64,000 bases of DNA, from the NCBI RefSeq assembly GCF_000150275.1, contig NW_002060943.1, positions 2,632,462-2,696,461 on the forward strand, read 5' to 3'. The position numbers were made by a program, and so were the translations under genes. Below the pieces are notes generated by a model, which worked only from the letters and a program-made list of their open reading frames with translations, was not told the DNA's origin and did no database searches. How positions within the stretch are numbered: the first letter of the stretch is position 1; each line of letters begins with the position of its first letter. This stretch comes from Trichoplax adhaerens. Lineage: Eukaryota; Placozoa; Uniplacotomia; Trichoplacea; Trichoplacidae. Shown here piece after piece: positions 25,701 to 39,300 of the stretch.

Positions 25701-28700
25701 TGTTGATGATAGCATTTGGCGGCATTAAATGTACTGTAAGATTAGTTAATTGCTAATTTTTAAAATAAATTGATCTTTAATTAACCGACACAAAGCTTTA
25801 TATTTAGCTATAAACTTGTATATAATTTGAATAAGTTACCTAGGCGGAGACGAAATTAGAGAGTAATATGTACGAATAAGCGATAAGTTCAGGTTGCAAT
25901 TCGGGCCTACTCAAATATTTTGCTACCCTAATTTGTTACAAAAAAGCTTATCATTGAAAGCAGCCAATGATTAGAAAATTACGCTTTTACCGACGATAGA
26001 TCAAATTTAACAATATTATGGCTTTTGAAAATTAGGTGATATTGGAAAGGATAAGCTGTTTACTATACTAAAGAGTTTATGCATTAAGATTGGAGTTACT
26101 TGGAAAGAACCACCTCAAAATTTAGAAGAAATCGATGCCTATGCTAAGCAATATTTCGAAGGTTTTATTAATTTAAATAATCCCATTCTCTAGATTCCAA
26201 TTATAATTATCGAACGCAATTTTAGCATATTCTCTTGAATTTGTTTACTGAATATCTAGCCTATCGGTGCTTCTCTTATCATAGTCATTTCCTATACTGT
26301 TATCTCTCATAGAAAATCAAGACAAAAATAACATTCTATTTATATTTGACGATATTTGGCAAAAGAGCCATTACAATTATTTAAGATTTGCTACGAAATC
26401 TATTGCAACTTCGCGTTTTTTTCATCCCGAAAATAAACTTCACTACAAATGTATTTCAGCTTCGGTATGTAGGGGAATTTATACATAGCTGTAGCTATTA
26501 TTCGCGAAATTAAATGTTGTTTTCAATGTTTTTTGTACGAGAATTTGCTATAGCATTAATGCAATATAAATTAGAACCGATAAATTGCTTTGATTATCTA
26601 AAAATAAAATATATATCCTACCGTTATAAAGAATCTTTACTTCTAGTTATACCTAATCTGAAACTAGTAGAAAAATATTGTAGAAATGTGATAAAAAAAT
26701 TAAAGAAGTTATAAGTAGCTTAGAATACTCTAATCATTTAAATTATCGTTAGCCTTAAATGAATGCTATAGCCATAGTATTCTTGATTTAGAATGCAGAA
26801 GAATTTTTAAGTACCTATGCAGAAATTTCTAAATGGGGCCATGACTAAACTAAGGTATGTTTATCTTCGTCTCATTTGAATTTAGGATCGATTTACTTAT
26901 GAAGAGGCAATAAAAGTCCTAGCAAAAAATAGAAACATTCAAGATCTCCAGTCTCTGTATAATAACCGAAATATTGCTTTAGCTATCGAGAGTTGCGGTG
27001 GACTTCCATTAGCCATAGCATTAATAGGTGGCTTACATTTACAAACCGATAAGCAATGGGAAAGTGTTATCAAAGTGATTGAAAAAAAAGAGATCGGTGA
27101 CTTACCAGCTAACTATGATTTCAATTTATTTGGAACGTTTTCCTTAAGTATCAAGGAATTGGAGGGTAAAAAAAAACAGTGTTTTCTTCTCCTTGGAGTT
27201 TTTAAGAAGGTTAAAATTCCTATCGGTTCGATCATGTCGCTGTGGAAGCAGAATGAATGTAGTACAATATCTCTATTGCAAGAATTCCGTAATAAAAGTC
27301 TACTACGATTTATTGAGACCAATGGGTAAGACAAAAGAATTAACAAAGTTGCTTGCACGGAAAATATCATTTGATCTTAAACATTCAAGCGTAATTCGCT
27401 TCAGTATTTAATTGATAAAATTCCATTCTTGTGTGCTTACATCATGGAAACTTTACAGTAATTTCTACGCTTGCTGTTTGTCATCATGATTATTATCATA
27501 ATACATGCGAGGATCTTAAGCCCTAAGTTTATATCATAATTATTTAAACTAATCAATTTATCAACTATTAAATTTTATGATATTACATCCAAGGATAAAG
27601 TACAAACCTTGAATCATAAATAATTTACTTGGCTTCTAGTAGACAAGTATATAGGAACATCTATTGATCTGATTTACGAGCGCTATCTGGTTTTACAGGC
27701 TTTTCGTGTTTATAAATCAAAAAATTTCAGCATTAAGTGAAAATCTATTGAGACCTAGCAACAGCCATAGCTAATTCCTACATTTAATATAGAAATTTAC
27801 AGGCTGCTAATTAATTTATTAATCAAAAATGTTTACTGTTTTGCTTGCATACGGTACGTAAAGGAAATTAATATTGACAGTATTACTTTTTGTATCGTCT
27901 AATCTACTATTTGATAAATCAATGAATAATATAAATGTTGCAAAATCTAAATTTGTAACAACGACGAAATTTAAATCTACTACAAGAAATCTAATACTGT
28001 TAGTCTACTATCAGATTTTTCCCCACGGTACAAATCTAAATTTTTAACATGACAAATTAAAGTAAAACTAGAAATACAACATAATGAGCCAATTGTTGGG
28101 TTATTTCTTCCCGACATCATCCTCAGGAGGAAGAATTAAATTATATTACTTGTAACGCTACTAATTTCTCTTTATACAAAACTAAACCTAAACTTTATTG
28201 AAAAGTCAGGAAGTTTATAGTAAATCGACATAAATATTAATTTTCAATTCATAGATAATATTATAAAACTATGCATTTATTTACAAAGAATACACAACGT
28301 CTTAGACAACGGTAAACTCAACAAATATCAAAGTAAAATCATCTAACGAAAATAAGATAAATTGTTAAAGAATTAGATGCCAAAAGTCACTTCGTGACAG
28401 AAGTTTAAGCACTTTTTACAATAGCAGTCATTAAATATTCCATTATTAACTTGCCTCGCTTTTCATTCTATTAGTTACTGCATCTTGCATGATTTAATGG
28501 TTGATTATCTTCAACAATCGCATGATCCTCAGCTATCAAACAAAGTTTACTGGGAAAATATGAATCAAACATTAGTGCAACACTATTTTTATCATTGCCA
28601 AGGTCAATGGGGCACCTATCCAAATGATGGTTACTTCTATCAAAATCTAGTTTATCATGCCATTCAAGCACATGCTGATGTATTACTTCGAACGCTAATG

Positions 28701-29252
28701 GCTGATTTTAACTGGATGACGTCTAAATTTAAAATTTTCAAGACTTTGTTTAATTTACAGCTAGATTTAGAAGATTATATCAAATATTTAGACAAGCAAA
28801 AGGAGGTGAGGAATCCCTTCATAAATGCCTAACATATAATTCTAAATTTATGATACAGATTTTCAGAGTTTTAATTTTATCTAATCAATTTCTTTTTACG
28901 AGCTCATATGCTTTTAAGCGTATAATTCATGAAAAATTTAGCAATGAAAATATTCTACATATCTATAGAATATTCCTACGCTAATGCATCGATTTATCAT
29001 ATCTCATAGAATTCTCTACAATATCAAGAACTTCTAACTTCATTACGCCAATATGAATCTTATGCAGATATGGAAACAATGGATTTTATTCAATTTCTGT
29101 TAAATACTAATGAAAGCAAGAGTTGGATTATATCTAGAGCACTTCAACTAGCATGTGAAAATACCATTCGTGGAATTAGTCGTTACTGGATGATAACAAC
29201 GTAATTTTTCTGCAATAGTTTAAAATTAAGCTATTCTATCTATAATTTATAA

Positions 29253-29290
<38 letters not shown>

Positions 29291-32200
29291 TACATCTCCA
29301 CTTTATCATCTATTAAATAGTTGCAAATAAATGTGCTTCATAATTGATTGAATAATTTAGGTATCCGCAAAATAAAGTCAAGTATAGCGCATGGATGGCA
29401 TCAAAGACTCTGTGTACAACTTTAAATGAAGTTGTACCAAGATGCTCAAGCCTTAAATATGGAAAATTAAACATCATCTATAATGATCTGAATAAGACGC
29501 ACGAATGTTGTATTACGGTAATAAAGTCCTTTAATATCATGCTAGTCCGGGCTAGTGGCGTGTAGATAAGAATAATAATAACTCAATGCAATCATAAGAT
29601 GAGTTTGTTTTAAATACTAACCAGTGGCTTCTATAATTTAAATTTTATTCGAGTTTTCTGACCTACCTGTAGCCCGAGCATAATCAATACATTATTGATA
29701 ACAAGATCAGGTGCATACTGCACATTAGAAAATTATACTGAAAATAGATTATGATATAATTTACAACTCAGTAAATAATTTGATGCGTCATTATAAATGA
29801 AGTTCCTTTTTTAATACTTCAAAAGGATTAGAAATAATTTAAATAAGTTATACCTTACATATATTCTTCGTGACAGATCGTTGATTATGAAACCTCAAAG
29901 ACTATATTTAACTTACCATTACCTAATAAACTTATTGCAAAAATACGTATTTCTCCTGATGGAAAAATTATTGCATATTCCATGAAAAAGGATGAGGATG
30001 TAAGTCATGATTAAAGATTTTTATAATTATTTCTTAATGATTAGAACACTCATAATTTCCCAGGTGATATTTCAAACCTTATTCCGCTAATGTATAGACC
30101 TGCGCTTTTAAATCTGTCAGTTATTCAATTATGTTAATCTTCTAATATTAAGCGAGAAATTCCTGTAATATCGATTTTGAATACGTATAATTTTGCCACA
30201 TCGTATTACTTCAACATTGTTAAATAATTTATTCTCATTTATTGTAGACTTTTGTCATGAATTGGGTGGTATATAGTATTGCTACAGGGCAGCAGCTCAA
30301 CTTTACCTCCAAGGATGGTTCGAAAAGTCCAACCATCGAGGGCAGTTTTCTAGAATTTTGCCCAGTATTAGCGGAAGATCGATATATTCTGATGACTGTA
30401 TCTAATCGGAAAAATGTCAATGTAAGTCATGCATTTGATAACCTAAATTAGAAATTTAGGCTACTTTCGAAGTTAAATAAAGCAAAGAACTCAAGTATTG
30501 TTACGCATCTAGTGATCTATAATAAATTCAAACTATACAGAATCGTTTGATGGCCTTATATATCCTTAGAAGCAATAAAATAATTTAGAAAATCTATCCT
30601 CAGCTCATTATTTGTTTAATATAATAGTAGTATCACATCAAAATAGAGTTATAGTGTCAATGTACAAATACAGTAATAATATCAAGAACACTTCAAATGA
30701 TTAAAGTGTCCGAAAGTAAATATTTTAATAGTTTCATATTCTATACGTATTGTATTATTTTTCTAGTAAGTATTATTTACTTCGTGTACCCGTAAAAGGG
30801 TGCTTACTGTGCTGGTAAATGTCACTAAATATTTTAATATTTAAAACTTAATGATTGTGTCATTCTTTATAGCAAAGCTTACGCAATAGCTGACATTTCT
30901 ATATTTTATGCATATAACAACTATATCTTTAAGAAAATTCACAATGAGATCATTTTAGTATAATTAGGTCTAAGATACAACCATCTGATATCGTAAATGA
31001 TAGTACGTCATACGTGCACTTAAATCATTTAATCTAAATAAACATAGGTTTTATCAGTAGGTATGAATAGCCTGATTATCGAAATCTGTCATTTTTTTCA
31101 GATTTGGATGGTTACAGGAGATAGCATCTGCCAGATATGTAAAACAATAACCAGTTCGGAGAGTATTAATACATGCCAATTTATTGAAAGTAGTTGCAAA
31201 ATTCTCGTATGGTACGGAAAATATTATGATAATAGAAGGTCGAAAGGTGAAGAAAGAATGTGGGTTAATGAGTGCCTGGTTGATGTAAGGAATTACAATT
31301 TGCTATAGTTTTTAATTTTAGTTAACTTTCCAGTAACATTGAAAATGGACTTTTTATAGATACGTGATGCGGAAAATCTGCAATTTCAGTCATCATATAT
31401 TATGCCTATATATATTCAGCAACGTGATGGTAAATATTTACCTAGCAGTGATCTTAAATTAAAGTATGGTTTTGGTTTGGCCTGTATAAAATTGATTGAT
31501 AAAAATGGTATCGCAATAGTCGCTGCTTATCAACACATTTTGGGTTACATAGCCTTACATAATATTACTAATGGCAGACATGATTTTGTCAAAGAATTTG
31601 CTCGTTCTTTTCAACCAATCTACCTATGTGATAAAAGTATTAATGATATTGTAACATCTGATGATCATCAATTTATTGCTGTGCACACCCAAGGTGAACA
31701 ATTAAAGGTTAGTTTATTCTACTACAAGTATTATGCCTTTGTAAGAGATCAGATTCGTAAATCGGCTATTATACGTATCCAATTGATGTTCTGTTCTTGC
31801 TTATTTTAGGTGTTTAAATTAGCCTCTCGGAATTTTAGCGCCTTTACATCCATTGATTGTATACAATATTATCGGGATTTAATGTTTATACCTGATAGTT
31901 ATCATCTATTCATTTATGATCCAATACCACCTTCTAGATTATATCGTTATGATTTGCAAGGTATTAGATTTAATTGTTAATGTCTTAATTACCCTTAATC
32001 CCACTGCGATTCGATTATCTTATTATATTCACTCATTTTTGTAATAGCAAAAGATCTAAGCTGGCAGCCTATATCATCCGCAACATTGATCCAAGATCAG
32101 CAAAAGCTAAATTACAATGAGGAATTGATAGCTTATTCTAATCATGCATTTATAAATAATATTCCCCATGCAGTCCAATTGGTAATAAACAAACGGTATA

Positions 32201-34450
32201 AAAATTCCAATTTAAGGGTGAGCTTTCAAAATACGCGTAGCTGTTATTCGGTAAAATGCTCAATTGTGGATGAATTTAACTTGTATATTCTGTTTACATG
32301 TGTATGTATATATATTTATATACTAATAGATCTATCGAGGAGAGAATTTTAAGCTAATTTCGGAATATAAATTAAAACAAAATTACAAGCAATGTATCCT
32401 ACATGATGATATGGAGGCAGTTATCCTAGTACAAATATACGAATGTGATTGTAACGATTGCATAAAAGATTGTCCAACAGATCACTGGCATATTATCTTC
32501 AGCAAGGTAATTAGAAAATGTGCGGTACGACTATCATCCCTATTTTACTTGCATTTGTGACTTATTGTTCCTGGTATCCTGGAGATATCATCTAGATGAT
32601 AATTTGATCAACGTCACAACATTAGAGCAGTTTAATATTTAATTTACATAGCGTTCAGAAATTATAAATTTAGCGTTTAATCAAATTAATTTGACATAAT
32701 TAGAGTAGTAAAAATTGGACAAGCTCATTCTATCGTGCTAGTAATGAAGATATGAATATAATTTAACAAAATGATAATGCCATTTAATCGGTAGCAATCA
32801 TTTGTAAGTGTTAGTAGAAAGACTGTTAATATACGAGTATAAATTTGCAGATTATCTATTAGTGAATTTGAATATCATTCTATCTTACAGTTGCTCTACG
32901 GAATCTTTTACGCAATGAAACGGATGCAAGAAATCAAATATATTTTACCTGAAAAGCCTCATAATATATGGATAGTAAAGTCGAGATTCAGAAAATTCGA
33001 TAAAAGTTTGATTTTTATACTTCAAGCTAGGGTAAATACATTTAATTATGCTTTAATTTATTCTCAATATTTGATTAGGGAGTTGTGGTAAACTTGATTA
33101 ATCGTAATCAGTCGTCATTATTTATACCGTAACGAGTCTGAGATACATTCTATCAAATTGACCGTTTATAAATGATTCGATACCTGCTAAGTTCATTAAA
33201 TTGGCTTAAAATTCATTTCATTGATAAGGTTCATATAAATAGAAATATCATTATAGACGTCAAAAATATATTCGAGAACGTCTTTGCAATACTAACCAAA
33301 GTAACAGCTTGCTTTTTCTTTATTCATGGATATATGCATACACACTCAGTATCTAAATGATTGTCAACAAATCATAATTATGAAAATAAATTACCATACC
33401 TGCGATCTAAAAGTCTACAGAGATACCGAAAGTGAATTTTATCGAGATTTGAATATTCTCCATTTTGATGATGGTAATCTTGTTACTCATCAAATATCAT
33501 TAAACAACAGTCAAAGTATCATCAAGGTAATGAATGCACTTTGTATAATTGTTATATGAATTGGAGCTACTATTAGAGCTATGCTATGACAGCGTACTTC
33601 CTTAACGTTTCTCCTCTTATTTTTCATGATGTACTTGCTTTCCAAAAATGTAGCATTATAAAATCGGTCAGGCTTTAACTGACATACAATTAATGAAACC
33701 GTATCAATATGACAAAAATGATGGAATAGCCTGCAAAATATCCCTTCCTATTAATGAAATGACCAGCGATCTAAATATCGTTACATCAGCATGGAAAAAG
33801 GATTCCATGATTGATACTTTTGGGCAAAGTGATACCGATAGCTTTGTAAGTAGTGACAACTTTTAATTCCATTATTCATGATAATTAAAATTTTCTATTT
33901 TTTGAATAGTAATGATTAAATTGTCGTCAGAAGTTTAATTTATCAAATGGATTATCTTTAGATTAATTATTGCCAGGGAAATAAAGAATGCTATCTTCTA
34001 GTCAAAGAAGAAGACATAACGGTCCATTATGAATACTTCAATGTCTAGTTGATCATTCTGTAGATATACGTATTAACTAAACATAAAATTAACTAATGAT
34101 CAGTAATTCAATTCTCTGATAGTGTATCTTTCTTATTCACATTTTAGATGTTCACTCTTAATGGTCGAATTCTAATGAAGGGCTACCGAGATGCTACAGC
34201 TGTATTTAAAGCTGATATTAATTATATTGAAAATTTATGGCCATATCAATTTTTGGTGGTCATCGAAAAGCTGACATGTAAAATTTATTTTTATAATAAA
34301 TTAACACTAAAGCTAGTCCAGGTCATTCAGTCACCATATATTAAGATTTGGAGATTAAATGGTAATTCTGATCAATCGCTGTTTATCTGCCAAAGTTTTG
34401 ACAAAGAATACGGTATCATTAAGCCGGTTACTAATGCGATGATTAAATGA
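22777..34450 (+). CDS. APAF1-like CARD/NB-ARC protein with a divergent propeller-like C-terminal half
   Basis: Twenty coding exons: 22777-23083, 24784-25011, 26036-26161, 26313-26464, 26886-27325, 28475-28805, 29010-29200, 29361-29517, 29877-29999, 30248-30421, 31102-31284, 31360-31707, 31810-31960, 32048-32217, 32354-32506, 32891-33031, 33350-33526, 33654-33845, 33962-34042, 34148-34450; one continuous frame of 1375 residues. Residues 1-95 form a helical CARD. The NB-ARC ATPase follows: P-loop GMAGCGKT at 145-152, Walker B ILFIFDDIW at 228-236, ATSR sensor at the end of the fourth exon, GLPLAIALIG at 310, and LHDLMVDYL (MHD-like) at 422. Then a helical domain, and from about residue 645 a beta-rich region where only faint WD-type strands show (VDYETSKTIF, VVYSIATGQQL, RISPDGKIIAYS). 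Family role: nucleotide-driven assembly that recruits caspases through the CARD. Ligand unknown. The last donor (GTCTAG after 34042) is weak, so the final exon is less certain. Two adjacent genes rather than one is possible but phase argues against it. Confidence 0.85.
23084..24783 (+). other. Long first intron of the APAF1-like gene, containing a perfect hairpin
   Basis: A 1.7 kb intron between the CARD exon and the P-loop exon, several times the typical intron here. Its donor is GTAAAA and its acceptor is preceded by a T-rich tract. It holds a perfect inverted repeat at 23354-23382. No further CARD-like or NB-ARC-like frame is seen in it. Confidence 0.65.
23354..23382. repeat. Perfect 13-bp inverted repeat with 3-base loop
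   Basis: CAAACACTGTTAT at 23354-23366, GTA spacer, then ATAACAGTGTTTG at 23370-23382. In RNA it would form a 13-bp stem with a very tight loop; in DNA it is a near-palindrome. It lies in intron 1 of the APAF1-like gene. Confidence 0.9.
25012..26035 (+). other. Second intron of the APAF1-like gene (1.02 kb)
   Basis: AT-rich, bounded by GTAACT and TTAG. Nothing coding is seen inside. Phase 1 on both sides agrees with the exon model. Confidence 0.6.
26792..26854 (+). other. Possible poison or pseudo-exon in the APAF1-like gene
   Basis: A 63-nt segment bounded by TTTAG on the left and GTATGT on the right, lying in a phase-0 intron between the exons ending at 26464 and starting at 26886. It would insert without shifting frame but carries an in-frame TAA at codon 19. 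It encodes NAEEFLSTYAEISKWGHD before the stop. Skipping it gives the family-consistent join (CISAS then DRFTYEEA). Confidence 0.4.
27326..28474 (+). other. Intron between NB-ARC exons of the APAF1-like gene (1.15 kb)
   Basis: Bounded by GTAAGA and TTAG, phase 2. AT-rich; no coding-like frame seen. Confidence 0.6.
29256..29287. repeat. (TA)n microsatellite
   Basis: An uninterrupted TA dinucleotide run of about 32 bases inside the short intron between 29200 and 29361 of the APAF1-like gene. Confidence 0.95.
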
Positions 34451-36353
34451 ACTATTAAATGTTATCCGGGTTATCAAATACTGTACATTTAAGATGAAAA
34501 GATTAAATGCAATTTTCGTTATTAAAAACTACGATTAAAAATATGGGTAATGTTAAGTACGTTATTAATACAGCGGTAGATAAACTAAGAAGATTTCTTT
34601 CTTTTTAAGAAGGTACTTTAAATTTGTTATTAGGGTAATTTATCAAATTATAATACGCCTAAGCACTACCAGTTCATAAATTTGCGCTTAATGGATTAAT
34701 AATTATAACTCAAATACATGTAACCATTTTAACGATATGATATAAAACTGGCATATTAATTGGATAATTACGGAGCTAAATTAATTCTCTAATCCATCTA
34801 ACGTCATCAAAACTGAATGGTTTAATACCATTTATGCATGAAATTAGAAATTATTTTGATTAACCTGATACGGTACTAGTATGCGTATGGAAGCGGCTGA
34901 GTGTACAGCTGCTTTTATCAATAAGGCTAACAAACATTCAGTGCGTAAACAACTTCATATTGAATAAAGCTAAATAGACAGCTACAATAATGACGTGCGT
35001 ATATTCCAATTTCACGTAATAAGGTAGTATGGTGACATTCGTTCAGCATAAGTGTCCAATAATTTTATAAAATTTAAAGGATGCATCAGTAGCAACAGTT
35101 ATTGCTTGACTGCATTTGTAGATTACGCATATTGGGGCTTGCTATTGTGCATAACACTGTAAAGCTATGACAAACAATCTCAGAAAGTGACAACCTAATC
35201 ATAATTTCTAATAGCGAATATTATTTTCCTTAATACAATGATGTAGCATAACAAAAGCTTGTAAAATACCGAAATTACTCATTGCAATCTGCCATAATTG
35301 TCCACCAAACAACAAATCATTACGCCTTAAAATCAGTGCGTAAGAATAGATTTACAGAAAATAGACATCAAACCACAGCCTTTAATAGACCGGAATGTCA
35401 ATCGTGTTAATACTCTAATCGAGGCTAAACTTTCATTTAATACAAAAACAAGCAATAAGTACATTCTCTAAAAGAAAACTTGCACAATCAGGTAGCATCA
35501 ATTTCAAATTTCATAATTTTATAAATACTGCATCCGTTCCGTTTTTGAAATGTGTTATATGTTAAAAAGGTAATATTGCTTTAGATATTTATCGTATCGA
35601 AAAACTCATTTGTTGCAAACGATGTAAAATGATAACTTGATTAAAAATATCTCAGTATGATATAATACATTATCTACGTAACTTTGTCAAGGTACTGTAA
35701 TACAGCACTTGACTTAATGATAGACATAAGATTATAAATGTGACAAATAATATCTATGAATTAAACCATTATTCCTCTACACACGATTAAAGCACAATTA
35801 TCCTATTAGTACGATAGGCTAAAGAGGTAATACTGCTAGATAAAAAATAGTAAGGAGGTACAGTACTATACCATATAGACATACAGCAGAGAAATGATTA
35901 CACTTTTGCTCGAGAATTTTCTGTAACTAAATCTAAACACGTATACTAAAGCAATGATTTAAGAGAGGCCTAAAAATGCAGTTGATAGCCTATAAGAGTG
36001 GTAAAAATTTCACTTTCTATTTAGAATTATCACGAGGCACTAATTAAATACTGCGTAACCGTATCTAATGCAAAATAGTTGTTGGATAATGGTCCAGTCA
36101 TATCTTTAATTAACTTTACACTTTCTAAGTTATAGTCATACGGTAATTTATGGCAGTTATACATTCATACATTACTATATACAGGTAATAATTAATTAAA
36201 AAGTATTGTTGGTTCATATTTATTTGGAAGTTAAAAAAATTCAGAAGCCATGCAGAAAGTCAGTCTATGCCTTCAGATCGTGTATTCCTTTACATACCAA
36301 AAAAATCACAAGTCGTCATGAATTAATTTAGATAGTATTGTACTTTAGAGACA
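34451..36353. other. Convergent intergenic gap, no gene seen
   Basis: The 3' ends of the APAF1-like and stonin-like genes face each other. The sequence is AT-rich and stop-dense. Only a trace of the pentamer motif is present (TACAGTACTA near 35862). No gene, RNA or array is recognised. Confidence 0.6.
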
Positions 36354-39300
36354 TTATTGTTGCACACAGCCATGATCGATGGTGCGCTTCGTAAACGGTG
36401 GAACATTATCACCGTCGATTGAATAATGATTTGTTTGCATATCAATAAAATAACTATAATGGGAAGTGTACGATATACAATTCTCCAGTAGCTGCTTCTG
36501 TCCAATTTTAACAGATCTAACGATAATTCCAGATGCGTGTGAATACGGAATACTAAATTCAAGTAGGGCTCGCGGTGGATCACCATAATCGTTAGGTAAT
36601 TCCATTGATGGTAGCAACGGTGTTTGGCATACCAGCTTATAATTTGTTGGTGATTTACTTTGTGTTAAAGAAATTGTGCCAATATCCCAGACTAACCCAC
36701 CAAATTCTGCCCTATGCTTAACGCTACCCCCATTAATGGCAACAACAGTTTTTACATTTCTTCCTAAATTATGTGAAATAGTTGAATTCCTATTTGTTAT
36801 AACCTTAAGTGGCTGAACTTGCCTTCCTTTAACTACAGCTTTTTGATCACTAAATAACGGTCTCCAATCTGGTGGTATTGGTATAACCAATCGAACATTC
36901 TTCCTGGTGCTGGACAATGGATTCGTATTTTCTGGTAGCTTGATGGAAGCAGTAACTTGTACGTGATGGTCATCATTTTGTAATTCAACGGTAGCAATTA
37001 TTGGCAGTACGGAAGTAATGTCTGCAGTTTTGGTACCAACTGGAGGATACCTCGCTTCAAACGGTCTAGACTGGGGTATTTCAAAACGCATCAACTGAAA
37101 TTCGCTTCCATCGACAGGCTTGAATTCGATGATAGCATTTTTGAAATAAGTTTTCCTATCGACGCAACAATGAAATTGACAATTTTTTAAACGGATCCAA
37201 CTTTTGTTGCTACGAATTGATGTTAAATTAGCTAATTCATCTTTTGACATGGCAGCAATAGATTTTCCGGTTCCGCTTTCATCGTGACTTAATTTTTTCA
37301 TAGCTTTTTTATCATTTAATTCTATAGTACAAGGCGTCATACCAGAGACAAAAGCCAAAGCAGTAATACGTACCGTTGTACTACTATAAAATGGGTTGCC
37401 ATCAGTTGATAGCCAAATTCTACACTCATCTAACACATCTATAGTCATTTTCTCCTTTTGATAAGTGATACCTACCGAACGGTACTCTGGCATTTGAAAT
37501 AAAGTACTTTGGACAGTCTGCATAAATTCTATTAGTGTTGCGTAAGAAGTGGCGCCAAACTTGAATATTGTAGTCTTACGTAAAACTTTTTCAAACTTGC
37601 CAGATATCCGACGTATTTCCTTGTAGCTAATCAGCCTAAGCTTAACAACATGGACTAAGCCACGTTCATGTCTACCAAATTTTGGTTTGGTAAGGCAACA
37701 ACAACCTTGCAACGATACTTCTGTATATGGAGATGCAACCCCAATGTCATATAGTTTAACTTTCGGCCCTTCTAAGCCAACAATAACCTTTTTCCATCTT
37801 CTGCTTCTTACTTTTCTTTTCTTTTCAGGGACACGCAATAACATGTAGAAACGTTTCAAGGACGATTCGTAAAATGGAACAACATCGCATTCGTTGTCTC
37901 CTATCTCGTCCTCAGTATCCGTCGTGATGTCATCATTGACTGGACGTGAAGCGAGAGCAACATTGCTATTATAGGCGTTTTCGGGTTTTGCCAATGGATT
38001 ATCTACCAGATTCTTATCGACAGGCGTAGCAGCCTTGTTTTTACTAGTAATATCTGTAGAATTGCTTTCATTTACAGTAATAGCCATGGCAGTCGCTGTA
38101 TTAGAATTGATATGGGCTGTAACAGTAGTAAAGTCCGCAAAAAAGGTAGCATTATCTTGACTCGCACTACTCGTTACGACAGCGAGTGAGACATTACTAG
38201 GCTCTTCAATGACTGTACTATCGGAAAATGAAAAAGGATTCGCACTATGTCTTCGAAAATTACTTTCACGCTGTGGATCCAAAGTATTAGATCTGACTTT
38301 ATTTGCTGAAAAAGGATTGGTTGATGTAATAGCAGTCGGCTTTTCAGCGGGAGAAAAAGGATTTTTAAATATTGTTGAAGGCGTTGAAACACCTACTGTA
38401 GTATTTCTGCGATTCAAACCCGTTCGGGATGCAATTACTGAAGCTCCCGATGTATCATCATCATCAAAGGTCACCCAATTTTTATTAAAAGTCTGTACAT
38501 CTGATTTTCTTTCATTAGTAATTCTGCCAGAAACTAAAGATTCACTTTCCATCTTATTCGCTAGCATATTAGTAAATTGTTCCCATCTAGAAGAAGCATG
38601 TGGTTCCGTACTTGCATTGTAAGATATCATAAAGTCATCCTTGGTGCTAGCAGGAGGATTAGTCTCTTTGCTAGTTGTTATCTTCTCCGTATTTGCTGTC
38701 CCGAAAGGAGTAAAATTAGATTTTTCAGCGCTGTCACTTTTCGCACCTTTGTCATCAATACTTTGAGGCTTATTTGGTCCGGAAAAGACTGATGATGTTG
38801 ATGACATGCTTGATGTACTTGGTCTAATATTAATAGGTGACACTGCAGTCTTAGCTAAAGTGGCAGGACTATCGATATACCTTGAACTTGAGCTGTCACT
38901 TGGTGTTGTGACGTGGTTTAGATTACTAGCTTGCTGGCTAGTGTCACTAGAACTTACTGTGCTAGAATTTTCATCAATTAATCGACTTGGTTCCCAATCG
39001 GGTTTGCTTGCAAACAATGATTTATTTTCTGTATCAGAAAATTGAGGACGTTCTTCTTCACCATCTTCAACAGTCAAGTTACTTTCCAGTTTCTTATCTA
39101 TATCAGCTAGTGAAAATGAATATTGATTGTATCAATATAATATTCTAACAACGAAGTATTTTATTATCAAATACTAATAACTTCTAACAAACAGAATTTT
39201 TCCTACCTATATCTATTATTTCCTGTCCAGTAACGTCTGTTATCTCTTTGTCTACATCATGGACTATATTATTCGTATTCTCCATAACTCCGGGATAGGA

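Noticed and set aside
26514-26714. A 66-codon plus-strand frame in an APAF1-like intron
   Set aside because: AT-rich, lysine/tyrosine/isoleucine-biased, not bounded by usable splice sites in phase, and the flanking exons join well without it.
38209-39045. Plus-strand open frames opposite the stonin-like gene
   Set aside because: They are antisense shadows of the Ser/Thr-rich stonin exon; no domain and no independent start context.
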